Source: an uncultured Verrucomicrobia subdivision 3 bacterium (GTDB taxonomy: Bacteria > Verrucomicrobiota > Verrucomicrobiae > Limisphaerales > UBA11358). From it: 25,049 bases of DNA. Shown piece by piece: positions 1 to 9,137 of this stretch (position 1 is its first letter; every line of letters starts with the position of its first letter). The translations under genes and the position numbers were made by a program. The notes beneath the pieces were generated by a model. That model saw nothing but the letters and a program-made list of their open reading frames with translations. It was not told where the DNA came from and searched no databases. The stretch covers positions 1-25,049 of the forward strand of contig CAINDH010000301.1 of the NCBI GenBank assembly GCA_903847285.1. The letters are read 5' to 3'.

Positions 1-40
1 GCAGCGCGTTCGTAAGCAGCAGGTTCAGGTTGCGATTCAT
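1..40 (-). CDS. 5' end of an unidentified protein (partial, runs off the window)
   Basis: Reading the minus strand from an ATG at 40-38 gives MNRNLNLLLTNAL and continues open off the window edge. The start lies 37 nt after the lysC stop, on the same strand, so it may be the next gene of the lysC transcript. The charged N-terminus followed by leucines could be the beginning of a membrane protein such as a transporter, but 13 residues are not enough to identify a family. There is no clear Shine-Dalgarno motif, as for most genes here. It could also be chance open sequence. Confidence 0.35.
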   Translation of the reverse strand, partial: MNRNLNLLLTNAL

Positions 41-77
41 GTTCGTAAACTACAAGCGATGGTCGGATCGGTCAAGT

Positions 78-1295
78 TTAGCCGATGAAGGCCGCGTGGA
101 CGGCTTTTACCGCCTGTTCGCCCTTCGCGAGGTCGATGACGACAGAAATCTTGATTTCGCTGGTGGAAATCATGTCAATGTTGATGCCTTCTTTCGCCAG
201 CGTTTCAAATAATTTGCCGGCGACACCGGTGTGCGACTTCATGCCGACACCAACGATGGACAGCTTGCCGATCTTCTCGGCGGTGATGATGTCGCGGTAG
301 CCGACTTCGCCTTTCAAGCCTTCGATGACCTTCTGCGCCTTGAGCAAATCCGGCTTGTCGGCGGTGAAGGAAATGTCGGTGGCAGGCGAACTGGTGCCGT
401 GGCTGATGTTCTGGATGATCATGTCCACGTTCACGGTCGCGTCGCCGAGCGCCTTGAAAATCTTCGCGGCCACGCCGGGTTTGTCGGGCACGCCGACGAG
501 CGTGACTTTGGCCTGGTTTTGATCGAGTGCTACGCCGCGAACGACGATGCCTTCCATGCTTTTTGTTTCTTCTTTCACAATAGTTCCGGGGTTGTCATTG
601 AGGCTGGAGCGGACTTCAAACACCACGCCAAACTTTTTGGCGAATTCCACCGAGCGGCTCTGCATCACTTTCGCGCCGAGGCTGGCAAGTTCCAGCATTT
701 CGTCGTAGGAAATTTCCTGAAGTTTCTTCGCCGTCGGCACGATGCGTGGATCGGTCGTGTAAACGCCATCCACATCCGTGTAAATCTGGCAAAGGTCAGC
801 CTTCAACGCAGCGGCTAGCGCAATGGCCGTCAAATCCGAACCCCCACGGCCGAGCGTGGTGATTTGTCCGGCAGCGGTTTCGCCTTGGAAGCCGGCGACG
901 ATAACGACGTTGCCTGCATCGAGCGCGGTGTGGACTTGTTGCGGCGTGATGTTGTGAATCTTCGCCTTGGTGTGAACACCGTCGGTGACGATGCCTGCCT
1001 GCGCGCCGGTCATGGAGACGGCAGGAATATCCAGCGCATGCAGCGCGATAGCCGTGAGCGCGATGGTCTGTTGTTCGCCCGTCGCAAGGAGCATGTCCAT
1101 CTCGCGTTCGCTCGGCAACGGCATGATTTCCTTGGCGAGTTTGATGAGGTTGTCCGTGACGCCGCTCATCGCGGAAACGACCACGACAACTTTATCGCCT
1201 TGCGCGCGATATTTCGCCACGCGCGCCGCAACGTTCTTTATGCGATCAGGGTTGCCGACCGACGTGCCGCCGTATTTTTGGACAATCAATGCCAT
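78..1295 (-). CDS. lysC: Aspartate kinase (aspartokinase), lysine/threonine pathway
   Basis: It phosphorylates L-aspartate to aspartyl-4-phosphate, the first step to lysine, threonine and methionine, in the cytoplasm. The 405 residues match the usual length of monofunctional aspartokinases. The N-terminal signature KYGGTSVG is at residues 7-14, GRGGSDLTA at 149-157 and TDVDGVYTTDPR at 173-184. Two ACT regulatory domains follow from about residue 255 (VTLVGVPDKPGVAAKIF and SIVGVGMKSHTGVAGKLF), so feedback inhibition by lysine and/or threonine is expected. Met247 (MEGIVVRG) lies just before the ACT region. In Bacillus and Corynebacterium lysC an internal start near this point yields a separate regulatory subunit, so the same could happen here. 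The gene lies 91 nt downstream of a transglutaminase gene and in the same orientation as hom-thrC about 10.5 kb upstream. Confidence 0.96.
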   Translation of the reverse strand: MALIVQKYGGTSVGNPDRIKNVAARVAKYRAQGDKVVVVVSAMSGVTDNLIKLAKEIMPLPSEREMDMLLATGEQQTIALTAIALHALDIPAVSMTGAQAGIVTDGVHTKAKIHNITPQQVHTALDAGNVVIVAGFQGETAAGQITTLGRGGSDLTAIALAAALKADLCQIYTDVDGVYTTDPRIVPTAKKLQEISYDEMLELASLGAKVMQSRSVEFAKKFGVVFEVRSSLNDNPGTIVKEETKSMEGIVVRGVALDQNQAKVTLVGVPDKPGVAAKIFKALGDATVNVDMIIQNISHGTSSPATDISFTADKPDLLKAQKVIEGLKGEVGYRDIITAEKIGKLSIVGVGMKSHTGVAGKLFETLAKEGINIDMISTSEIKISVVIDLAKGEQAVKAVHAAFIG

Positions 1296-1386
1296 ACAAA
1301 GGGAACGAAAATTTATCAGTTGCAGGCAATTTGAAAAGTGCGGAGTTGAAGGGGCGAGGCTACCACAACATTCGAGCCAGAAAATA

Positions 1387-2220
1387 TCAGCCTTCTAACC
1401 GCTCGATTTTTACCGTGACCTCCATCGTCCGCTCGGTTGTGCCCTTGTAGGTTCCGCAGATGGGGGCGACATCAGCGTAATCACGGCCCACGGCAATCTT
1501 GACGTAACTTTCATCCGGCTTGCAATTATGCGTCGGATCGAGCGGCTGCCAGCCGTAACCGGGAATGAACACTTCCATCCACGCGTGGGTCGCACTAGCT
1601 TTCTCAGTGGCGAGATAGCCACTGACATAGAGCGCGGGAATTTTCAGTGAACGGCACAGGCTCAACATCACGTGGGCGAAATCCTGGCAGACGCCGCGGC
1701 GCTGTTCCAAAACCTCGCGCGGGTGAGTGTGAACTTGTGTGGAACGGCTTTCGTAGGCGATGTGCGAATGCACGAACGCCATCAGCCGCAAGGTTTGTTG
1801 CCAGACATCGCGTTCGTCGCCGATGGCATCCACCGCGAGGCGCCAGACTTCGGGAGTATTCTCCACGAACCGGCTCGGCTGAATGAAGTCATAGCAACGA
1901 CCGACCGATAGCGCTTCCTTCAACCGTTCCGCCCCGGCAGGCCGCGCATTGAGCGGCAAATCAGCGGTGGGATGCGTTGTCATGCGAAGATTGCTTTCCA
2001 CCGTGAGCGTAGAATGTGATTCCGGCAGTTCAAAGTAATGGACGCAGTTGCTATAAAAATCGTGGTAATGCTTCAGCCTTGTGACGGGCAACACCTTGAG
2101 TAAAAACGAATCCACCGTCTGCTGCGCGTTGGAAAGCGGCTGCAAATGAAGTTCATTCCGGCTTTCGCGCACGGGCGCAGCGTAGGCGTAATGTGTGCGA
2201 TGGATAATGTCGTAGCGCAT
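1387..2220 (-). CDS. Transglutaminase-like cysteine peptidase/amidase, small form A
   Basis: A 277-residue cytoplasmic protein with no signal peptide. The N-terminal beta domain typical of bacterial transglutaminase-like proteins covers about residues 1-85 (MRYDIIHRTHYAYAAPV). The transglutaminase core carries the full catalytic triad: Cys178 in GVCQDFAH, His212 in THAWMEVFIPGYGW and Asp228 in LDPTHN. The family cleaves or transfers amide bonds, and versions beside ATP-grasp/alpha-E genes are predicted to process a peptide product or tag. It starts 3 nt after the stop of the upstream transglutaminase, so it is the last gene of the six-gene block. The substrate is unknown. Confidence 0.9.
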   Translation of the reverse strand: MRYDIIHRTHYAYAAPVRESRNELHLQPLSNAQQTVDSFLLKVLPVTRLKHYHDFYSNCVHYFELPESHSTLTVESNLRMTTHPTADLPLNARPAGAERLKEALSVGRCYDFIQPSRFVENTPEVWRLAVDAIGDERDVWQQTLRLMAFVHSHIAYESRSTQVHTHPREVLEQRRGVCQDFAHVMLSLCRSLKIPALYVSGYLATEKASATHAWMEVFIPGYGWQPLDPTHNCKPDESYVKIAVGRDYADVAPICGTYKGTTERTMEVTVKIERLEG

Positions 2221-2223
2221 CTT

Positions 2224-3099
2224 TCAATTTAATGGTTCGACATCCACCGAAACTTTCACGTCATGCCTTCCGCCGCCGGTGAGAATTCCCGCCACGGGGC
2301 TGACATCGCCAAAATCGCGACCGTAAGCGACAGTGATGTGATCTTCAGCGGTCTGAACATTATTGGTCGGGTCAAAATCAATCCACCCGGTGCCCGGCGA
2401 AAAAATCGAAAACCACGCATGGCTCGCGTCCACGCCGACGAGACGCGGCTTGCCTTCCGGCGGACGCGTCCGCAAATAACCGCTGACGTAACGCGCGGGC
2501 AAGCCGAGCGAGCGCAGACACGCGATGCCGAGGTGCGCGAAATCCTGACAGACACCACGGCGTTTTTCCCAAACTTCTTCCAGCGGCGTGGCGACGGTGG
2601 TGGCTTTCGGGTCAAATTTGAAATCCTTGAAGATGCGCCGGGTCAACTCACGCGCGCCAACGATCAAAGACGTTCCGTCAGTAAAACTTTCGCGGGCGTA
2701 GTCGGCCAGTTCCGACGAGGCGCGGATTTGCGGCGAATCAAAAACAAATTGATACGGCTCGACCACTTCCGGCGAAACCGGATCGCGAAACATTTCCGCC
2801 ACCGATTCCCACGCGGCGGCGGATTCAGTTTGCGCGGACCGGCGCGGCAACACCGTCACGCGGCTGTGGGTGATGATCTCCAGCTTGGTGTGAATTTCCT
2901 GGATCGCAAAAAAGCAAAGCCGGTTGCCGAAATAATCCGTGCGTTCCTTCCGCAGGGTTGGTTCGGGGAAAATCTGGAGTGAAAAATCATCCCGCGATTG
3001 CGTGGCCGTGATCAAAGGCTCCAAGCGCGCGACGTGATGCGAGAACGAGACCGGCGCGGCGTAATCGTAAAGCGTGCGATGCGTAATGTGGTAGTTCAT
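2224..3099 (-). CDS. Transglutaminase-like cysteine peptidase/amidase, small form B
   Basis: I place the start at the ATG at 3099, giving 291 residues beginning MNYHITHRTLYDYAAPVSFS, because this aligns with the N-termini of the other two transglutaminases in the window and overlaps the upstream stop as ATGA (3096-3099). A longer reading to 3228 adds 43 residues lacking family features and lies entirely inside the preceding gene. The N-terminal domain covers about 1-85 and the core carries Cys184 (GVCQDFAH), His227 (SHAWFSIFSPGTGW) and Asp243 (FDPTNN), a complete triad. No signal peptide is present. It is a paralogue of the gene right after it, and the 4-nt overlap implies translational coupling to the ATP-grasp::alpha-E fusion. 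Whether it hydrolyses or transfers peptide bonds is unknown. Confidence 0.9.
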   Translation of the reverse strand: MNYHITHRTLYDYAAPVSFSHHVARLEPLITATQSRDDFSLQIFPEPTLRKERTDYFGNRLCFFAIQEIHTKLEIITHSRVTVLPRRSAQTESAAAWESVAEMFRDPVSPEVVEPYQFVFDSPQIRASSELADYARESFTDGTSLIVGARELTRRIFKDFKFDPKATTVATPLEEVWEKRRGVCQDFAHLGIACLRSLGLPARYVSGYLRTRPPEGKPRLVGVDASHAWFSIFSPGTGWIDFDPTNNVQTAEDHITVAYGRDFGDVSPVAGILTGGGRHDVKVSVDVEPLN

Positions 3100-5702
3100 G
3101 GCGCATCCCCCCGCCCGGTGCGCGAAATCGCCGAGTGCGCGAAGTAGCTCGCGGCGATGGCATTGGATAATTGTGGCAAAGCTTGCAGGGTTTCCTTGAT
3201 GGCGGTCGCGATGCCCGAGTCCGCCCACTGCGCCGAGGGACCGGCGAGTTCGCGCGCATCGGAACGCTCCAGCCGCAGCAGCGCATTCATCAAAATCATT
3301 TTCCCGGCGCCACCGGAATCGCCGCGCTCCTTTGGCAGACGTTCAAAATGTTTCACGAGTTGCTTGATCTGAAATAAAACCGAGCGTGGATTTTTATCGT
3401 CGAGCAACACCAAATCGAAGACGGCGGGAACCGTCGGGAGTAAATTATAGCGCGAGCGGAACGTGATGCTGCTATCCACCACTTCCAACACGGCTTCGAG
3501 CAAGCTGGGGTTCTCAGCGTCCGGCGAACGCAGCGTCGCATCGAGCAGCGTGCAAAGATACATCGCGCGTTCAAGGCGCAAGCCCATGTCGAGAAAACGC
3601 CACGCCTGCGCCCGCGTCATGTTCTCGCGCGCTAGACCCTGGAACGCCGCGAGGCCGAGCAACGTCTGATTCAAAATCCCCACCGCATCGCCGGAAAGCA
3701 TGACGAGGCTGCTCGTGGGCGTGGCGAGGCGATCATCAATCTGGCTCAACACGCGCCACATGTCGTTCGACGTGCGATCGCGCACCAGCATGGCGAGCCG
3801 CTGCAGTTGTTCCGCCGTTTGCCGCAAACTTCCCGGCCGCGCCGGATCAAAAATGGCCGCGAGCAATTCTGCCTCAAACGCCTCGGCGTTCGCCCACAAC
3901 TCTGGTTTCCCAGAAATGCCGGGCAACTGGCCCTGCGTTTCCAAGGTCTGCAACAGCGGTGAAAGCAACGGCCGCGCGCCCCCGATGCGTTCCGGATTGA
4001 AGCGCAACAAGGCACTGCGCAAAAAGCGCGACGTGGCGTCCGCGCGTTCTGAGTAACGGCCGAGCCAGTAAAAATTATCGGCCAGGCGCGACGGCAAATT
4101 ATTCCCGGTGCGCCGCAGCTCGACGTTTTGATTTGTGCCGTGCAGCAAAGTGATTTCCTCCACCGGCGTGGCCGAAGGAATCCACATGTCTTTGCTGCTG
4201 CCGCCGCGCTGCATGGAAATAAAACTGCCGCTGTGGTCCGGCGCGACGCGCACCAGACCGCCGGGCATGACGCTGTAACCGCCCTTGCCATCTGCCACCA
4301 GAAACACGCGCAGGCTGACTGGTTGCGCGGCGAGCGAATTTTGCTTCCACGAAGGCGCGGTCGAAAGTTCCACGCGTTCTTGCGCGACAAATAAATCGGG
4401 ATCAAATTCAATCCGCCGCTTCAGTTCCTCGCGTTCGGCATCCGCGATTTTCAAATGCGTGCGGAAGGCGGGCTTCACCACCAGCGTATCCAGATTTTTG
4501 AGAACGTGTTCGCGCGCCGCTTTTTGGCCGCACCACCACGTCGCGACGGACGGCAGCTTCAGAGATTCACCGTGCAGCAGATGCGGACACAGTTCCGGCA
4601 GGAACGCCATGAACGCCGGGCTTTGCACGAGACCACAACCCAGCGCATTCGTGATGACAACATTCCCCGCGCGCACGGCTTCGACGAGTCCCGGCACCCC
4701 GAGAATAGAATCATTCCGCAATTCCAAGGGGTCGCAAAAATCATCGTCCACGCGCCGGAGAATCACATCCACGCGCTCCAATCCGCTCAAGGTTTTCAGG
4801 AACACGTGATTGTCGCGCACGGTCAAATCCTGACCTTCGACCAGCATGTAGCCGAGGTAACGCGCGAGATACGCCTGCTCAAAATACGTTTCATTATGCG
4901 GCCCGGGCGTGAGCATCACCACGCGCGCTTTGTCGGCCTGACGCGGGGAAAGTTGCGCCAGCGAATCCTGCATCGTGAGAAAAAATCCGGCGAGCCGGTG
5001 CACGTGATTGTCGCGAAAAGATTCCGGCAGAATGCGCGACGTGACGAGCCGGTTGGCTAACGCGTAACCCGCGCCGGTTGGAATCTGGGTGCGATCCGAA
5101 ACGACCCACCAGCGGCCATCCGGCGAGCGCGACAAATCTGCGGCGTAGAAATGCAGGAAATTATCGCCCGGCACCCGAATGCCGTGACACGGACGCAAAA
5201 AATCCGGCTGACCAAAAACGAGTGCGGGTGAAAGCCAGCGCGAACGGATCAAATCCTGTGCGCCGTAACAGTCCGCGAGAATTTTGTTCAGCAACGTCGC
5301 GCGCTGAATCAAACCCGTTTCGAGCGTGCGCCATTCTTCGGGTGCGATGACGAGCGGAATCGGATCGAGTTGCCACGGACGCTCCATGCCGCGCGGATCG
5401 CCATAGACGTTGTAAGTGATGCCGTGCTCAGAGACAAATCGCTGACACGCGTCCGCTCGGCGTGATAATTCTGAAGCGCCAAATCCCTCGAGTTCACCGA
5501 GCAACTTCGCGTAGTGCGGAAAAATTTTGCCGTTGGCTGACAGCAGTTCGTCAAACGCCCCCGCGCTACGTTTGTAGCCGGACAACAAACTGGCGGGCGG
5601 CGCTTTTTTAGCGGCGCTACTCTCGCCCGTCGAGGAATGAGATTGAGACTGGAACATTGGCTTTGGTTCGCGGTTGGGCCGCGGGTCGTCTGCGTCAGAC
5701 AT
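3096..5702 (-). CDS. Circularly permuted ATP-grasp::alpha-E (DUF403) fusion protein
   Basis: An 868-residue two-domain protein. Residues about 40-515 form the permuted type-2 ATP-grasp domain (old DUF404/DUF407): FVSEHGITYNVYG at 89-101, LTPGPHNETYFEQAYLARYLG at 264-284, RRVDDDFCDPLELRNDSILG at 316-335 and LVVKPAF at 407-413. Residues about 535-868 form the all-helical alpha-E domain, beginning with LADNFYWLGRYSERAD. ATP-grasp enzymes ligate carboxylates to amines through acyl-phosphates. The alpha-E role is unknown. Unlike the stand-alone ATP-grasp protein at 10244-11716, which has SGGYGMLMG, this copy has no glycine-rich loop after the VVKP lysine, so its ATP chemistry may differ or be lost. 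The start overlaps the upstream stop by 8 nt. A second Met at residue 16 is an alternative start, since residues 1-35 are polar and probably disordered. Confidence 0.9.
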   Translation of the reverse strand: MSDADDPRPNREPKPMFQSQSHSSTGESSAAKKAPPASLLSGYKRSAGAFDELLSANGKIFPHYAKLLGELEGFGASELSRRADACQRFVSEHGITYNVYGDPRGMERPWQLDPIPLVIAPEEWRTLETGLIQRATLLNKILADCYGAQDLIRSRWLSPALVFGQPDFLRPCHGIRVPGDNFLHFYAADLSRSPDGRWWVVSDRTQIPTGAGYALANRLVTSRILPESFRDNHVHRLAGFFLTMQDSLAQLSPRQADKARVVMLTPGPHNETYFEQAYLARYLGYMLVEGQDLTVRDNHVFLKTLSGLERVDVILRRVDDDFCDPLELRNDSILGVPGLVEAVRAGNVVITNALGCGLVQSPAFMAFLPELCPHLLHGESLKLPSVATWWCGQKAAREHVLKNLDTLVVKPAFRTHLKIADAEREELKRRIEFDPDLFVAQERVELSTAPSWKQNSLAAQPVSLRVFLVADGKGGYSVMPGGLVRVAPDHSGSFISMQRGGSSKDMWIPSATPVEEITLLHGTNQNVELRRTGNNLPSRLADNFYWLGRYSERADATSRFLRSALLRFNPERIGGARPLLSPLLQTLETQGQLPGISGKPELWANAEAFEAELLAAIFDPARPGSLRQTAEQLQRLAMLVRDRTSNDMWRVLSQIDDRLATPTSSLVMLSGDAVGILNQTLLGLAAFQGLARENMTRAQAWRFLDMGLRLERAMYLCTLLDATLRSPDAENPSLLEAVLEVVDSSITFRSRYNLLPTVPAVFDLVLLDDKNPRSVLFQIKQLVKHFERLPKERGDSGGAGKMILMNALLRLERSDARELAGPSAQWADSGIATAIKETLQALPQLSNAIAASYFAHSAISRTGRGDAP

Positions 5703-8700
5703 TACGCAAATCCAGTGTGAACGGAAAGTCGCGGTTCACCGTTGCCGGCGGCGGTGTGAACTTGCCCTGCTGGTGGCCGTGCCGGAAAAATCGGGCGAGG
5801 CGCCGCGATTCGGCTTCGTAGCTGTTCACCGGGAAGGTTTCTGAATTCCGGCCGCCGGGATGCGCGACGTGATAGGTGCAGCCGCCGAGCGACCGCTGAT
5901 TCCACGTGTCGTAAAGGTCAAAGCGCAGCGGCGCGTGAGCCTTGATGGTGGGCTGCAGGCAAACCGGCGGCTGCCATGCCCGATAGCGGACACCTGCGAC
6001 GCCTTCACCGTTCGCGCCGGTCGGATGCAGCGGCACGCGATGGCCGTTGCACGTGACGGCAAAGCGGTCGCCGACGAGGCCTTTGGCTTTGACCTGCAAA
6101 CGTTCGAGCGAGCTGTCCACATAGCGCACCGTGCCGCCGCCACCGGGTTCTTCGCCGAGGACGTGCCACGGTTCGAGCGCGGTGCGGAGTTCGATTTGCA
6201 AATCGCGCTGCTCCAAGTCGCCGATGCGTGGAAAGCGGAATTCGAAATGCGGCGCGAACCATTCGGCCTGGAACGGATAACCCGCTTCGCGCAAATCGTT
6301 AATGACATCCTTGAAATCGGTTTCGCAAAAATGCGGCAGCATCCAGCGGTCGTGGATGTCCGTGCCCCAGCGCACGAGATTATTTTGATACGGCTCCTTC
6401 CAGAATTTCGAGACGAGGCCGCGCAGCAACAGATGTTGCGCGAGACTCATGCGGGCGTCCGGCGGCATTTCGAAGGCGCGCATCTCGACGAGACCGAGGC
6501 GTCCGGTGCTGCTTTCGGGTGCGAATAATTTATCAATCGAGAACTCAGCGCGATGCGTGTTGCCGCTGGAATCAATCAGCAGGTTGCGGAAGAGACGGTC
6601 AACGAGCCACGGCGGCGTCTGGCCAAACGTGCTGATCTGCCGGTCCAGTTCCTTGAACGCGATGTCGAGTTCGTAAAGCGAATCATTGCGCGCCTCGTCA
6701 ATGCGCGGCGCCTGCGACGTCGGCCCGACGAACAAGCCGCTGAATAACCAGCTCAACGATGGATGATTTTGCCAATACGAGAGCAGCGAGCGTAGCAAAT
6801 CCGGCCGGCGCAGCACCGGCGAATCCTGCGGCGTCTCGCCGCCAAGGATGATGTGGTTGCCCCCGCCCGTGCCGGTGTGCCGTCCGTCGAGCATGAATTT
6901 TTCCGTGCCGAGCCGCGTCAGGCGCGCTTCCTCGTAAAGCGTCGTGGTGCGCTCGACGAGTTCGTCCCAGGTTTTGCTCGGGTGCATGTTGACCTCGATG
7001 ACGCCGGGGTCAGGCGTGACGCCGAGCTTGTTGATGCGCGGATCGCGCGGCGGCGTTTCACCTTCGATGACGACGGGCAAACCGGTTTCGTGCGCGGTCG
7101 TTTCGATGCCCGCGATGAGATCCAAATAATCTTCCGACCGCTCTACCGGCGGCATGAAAACGTGCAATCGTCCATCGCGTGGCTCGACGCAAAGGGCCGT
7201 GCGAATAATCCACGGCGCGCTTTCTCCTGGCTGCGGGCGGCGGTTCGGATCTTCCAGTTGTTGCGCACGCTGGCCCGGGCCGTAACCCGATGGCATCGGC
7301 GCGGGACGGCGGTCTACGATTTGTTGCCGATACGGAAATTCTTTTGGCAGCTCCGGCAAATTCGGATCGGATGGATCCTGCGGCCGCAGCCACGGAAAAT
7401 CTTTTTCCGCAACCCACGGGACGGAATCGAGCGGCAGGCGCAGGCCCATCGAGGAATCGCCGGGGATTAGCCAGAGCGTGTCGTCGTCGCGCAAAAACAG
7501 CGAGCCGGACATCCAGCCGTGCTTCTGCCCGAACGACGCGCGCTTGATCGGCAACGTGTAGCCGACGACCGAGCCGAGGCCTTGCTGGAAAATCCGCGCG
7601 ATGCGGTCACGCTCCAGCTTGTCCTTGAGATTAGATTTTTCCGGCGTGACGTTGGATGGAAACCGCCGCTCTTTCCAGGTGTAATAAAATGCGTCCTCGT
7701 AGGCAGGAATCAGATGCTTCGGATCGACGCCAATCGTTTTCGCAAGGCGCGTCGCGAGTTCCTTCGCTTCCTTCGCGCCGTGGCCGTAATTTTTTGATTC
7801 GTCGGCGATGAGCGAATCGTCCTTCCAGATCGGCACGCCGTCCTTGCGCCAATACGCACCGAGCGCGTAGCGCGGCAGCGGTTCGCCGGGATACCATTTG
7901 CCCTGGCCGTAATGCAGCAGCGCGCCGGGCGCAAATTTTTCCCGCAGCCGCCGGATGAGTTCGCCGGAGAGAATGCGCTTCTTGTGCGACATCGCGGTGA
8001 AATTCCATTCCGGCCCGTCGGGATCGTCCACGGAAACAAACGTCGGCTCACCGCCCATCGTGAGACGCACGTCGCCTTTTTTCAAATCCACGTCAATCGC
8101 GTGGCCGAGCTTTTCGATGTCCATCCATTGTTCGTCGGAATAAGGCTTGGTAACGCGCGGCGATTCGTAAACACGCTTCACCGTCATGTCGAACTCGAAC
8201 TCGGTTTCGCATTCATCCACACCGCCGCTGATGGGCGCAGCGCTCGAAGGATCAGGCGTGCAGGCGAGTGGAATGTGACCTTCGCCGGCGAGCAAACCCG
8301 AGGTCGGATCCAGCCCAATCCAGCCGGCGCCCGGCAGGTAAACTTCCGTCCACGCGTGCAGATCGGTGAAATCTTTTTCCGCGCCGCTCGGGCCGTCGAG
8401 CGATTTCACGTCGGGCTTGAGTTGGATCAAATAGCCGCTGACGAACCGCGCGGCGAGGCCGAAGTGCCGCAGGAGTTGCACGAGCAGCCACGCGGAATCG
8501 CGGCACGATCCGCTCATTTTCGTGAGCGTTTCTTCGGGCGTCTGCACGCCGGGTTCCATGCGGATGGTGTATTTGATGTCCTTCCACAACCGCTGATTGA
8601 TGGCGACAATGAAATCGTTCGTCGGCTTCTTCTCGCTGTCGGGCATCTCCAACCGTTCCTGCTTGGTGCGACGCTTGACTTCACTAATCAAATCACGGCG

Positions 8701-9102
8701 CAGCAGTGACAGATACCGCATGAAGTTCGGTGTGAGCCAACACTTGCGCTGGAACGGGGCGAGTTCGTGATCCAACGCCGGATCATAGGCGAAAGGAAAT
8801 TTCTGCGCGCTCGGTTCGAGAAAAAAATCGAATGGGTTGAGCACCGCCATTTCCGCAACCAAATCCACTTCGACGCAAAATTCCCGGGTCGGCTTTTCGA
8901 ATACGAGACGCGCCGCATAGTTGGACTGCGGGTCCTGCTGCCAGTTGATGAAATATTTTTCCGGTTTAATCTTAAGCGAATAGCTCAAGATTCGCGTGCG
9001 CGCATGCGGGGCGGGGCGCAAGCGAATGACTTGCGGCCCGAGGGTCACGAGCCGGTCGTATTTGTAGTGCGTTTTGTGGTGGAGCGCGACGTGAATGGAC
9101 AT
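5695..9102 (-). CDS. Transglutaminase::DUF2126 fusion (predicted permuted glutamine-synthetase-like amidoligase)
   Basis: A 1135-residue cytoplasmic fusion, of the length usual for this architecture. Residues 1-300 are a transglutaminase: N-terminal beta domain, then Cys200 (GSCRDSAW), His249 (LHAWTEVYLPGAGW) and Asp265 (LDPTSG). From about 345 to the end lies DUF2126, with LTMGGEPTFVS (347-357), GVIEVNMHPS (700-709) and the glycine-rich RHTGTGGGNHIILGG (741-755). DUF2126 has been proposed to be a circularly permuted glutamine-synthetase-like ligase. A Pro-rich linker is at 574-630. One chain thus joins a predicted amide-bond-forming module to one that cleaves or transfers amide bonds. The stop overlaps the next gene by 8 nt, and the start is 6 nt after the alpha-E stop, within a heptanucleotide repeat. 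The biochemical role is unproven. Confidence 0.92.
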   Translation of the reverse strand: MSIHVALHHKTHYKYDRLVTLGPQVIRLRPAPHARTRILSYSLKIKPEKYFINWQQDPQSNYAARLVFEKPTREFCVEVDLVAEMAVLNPFDFFLEPSAQKFPFAYDPALDHELAPFQRKCWLTPNFMRYLSLLRRDLISEVKRRTKQERLEMPDSEKKPTNDFIVAINQRLWKDIKYTIRMEPGVQTPEETLTKMSGSCRDSAWLLVQLLRHFGLAARFVSGYLIQLKPDVKSLDGPSGAEKDFTDLHAWTEVYLPGAGWIGLDPTSGLLAGEGHIPLACTPDPSSAAPISGGVDECETEFEFDMTVKRVYESPRVTKPYSDEQWMDIEKLGHAIDVDLKKGDVRLTMGGEPTFVSVDDPDGPEWNFTAMSHKKRILSGELIRRLREKFAPGALLHYGQGKWYPGEPLPRYALGAYWRKDGVPIWKDDSLIADESKNYGHGAKEAKELATRLAKTIGVDPKHLIPAYEDAFYYTWKERRFPSNVTPEKSNLKDKLERDRIARIFQQGLGSVVGYTLPIKRASFGQKHGWMSGSLFLRDDDTLWLIPGDSSMGLRLPLDSVPWVAEKDFPWLRPQDPSDPNLPELPKEFPYRQQIVDRRPAPMPSGYGPGQRAQQLEDPNRRPQPGESAPWIIRTALCVEPRDGRLHVFMPPVERSEDYLDLIAGIETTAHETGLPVVIEGETPPRDPRINKLGVTPDPGVIEVNMHPSKTWDELVERTTTLYEEARLTRLGTEKFMLDGRHTGTGGGNHIILGGETPQDSPVLRRPDLLRSLLSYWQNHPSLSWLFSGLFVGPTSQAPRIDEARNDSLYELDIAFKELDRQISTFGQTPPWLVDRLFRNLLIDSSGNTHRAEFSIDKLFAPESSTGRLGLVEMRAFEMPPDARMSLAQHLLLRGLVSKFWKEPYQNNLVRWGTDIHDRWMLPHFCETDFKDVINDLREAGYPFQAEWFAPHFEFRFPRIGDLEQRDLQIELRTALEPWHVLGEEPGGGGTVRYVDSSLERLQVKAKGLVGDRFAVTCNGHRVPLHPTGANGEGVAGVRYRAWQPPVCLQPTIKAHAPLRFDLYDTWNQRSLGGCTYHVAHPGGRNSETFPVNSYEAESRRLARFFRHGHQQGKFTPPPATVNRDFPFTLDLRNV

Positions 9103-9137
9103 TCGGATTTAGGATTTACGATTACCGATTGCCGATT
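9103..9137 (-). repeat. Five heptanucleotide repeats spanning the alpha-E stop and next start
   Basis: On the minus strand this reads AATCGGC, AATCGGT, AATCGTA, AATCCTA, AATCCGA, and the final unit abuts the ATG of the transglutaminase::DUF2126 gene. The array encodes the last residues of the alpha-E protein (SAIGNRKS after a QQQQ run), supplies its TAA stop, and forms the whole 6-nt spacer before the next start. Its origin is probably slippage or a dispersed short-repeat seed. Only five units are present, and only AATC is constant. Confidence 0.7.

Noticed and set aside
9103..9137. Heptamer array considered as a CRISPR-like array
   Set aside because: The units are 7 nt and contiguous with no spacers, and no cas genes are present.
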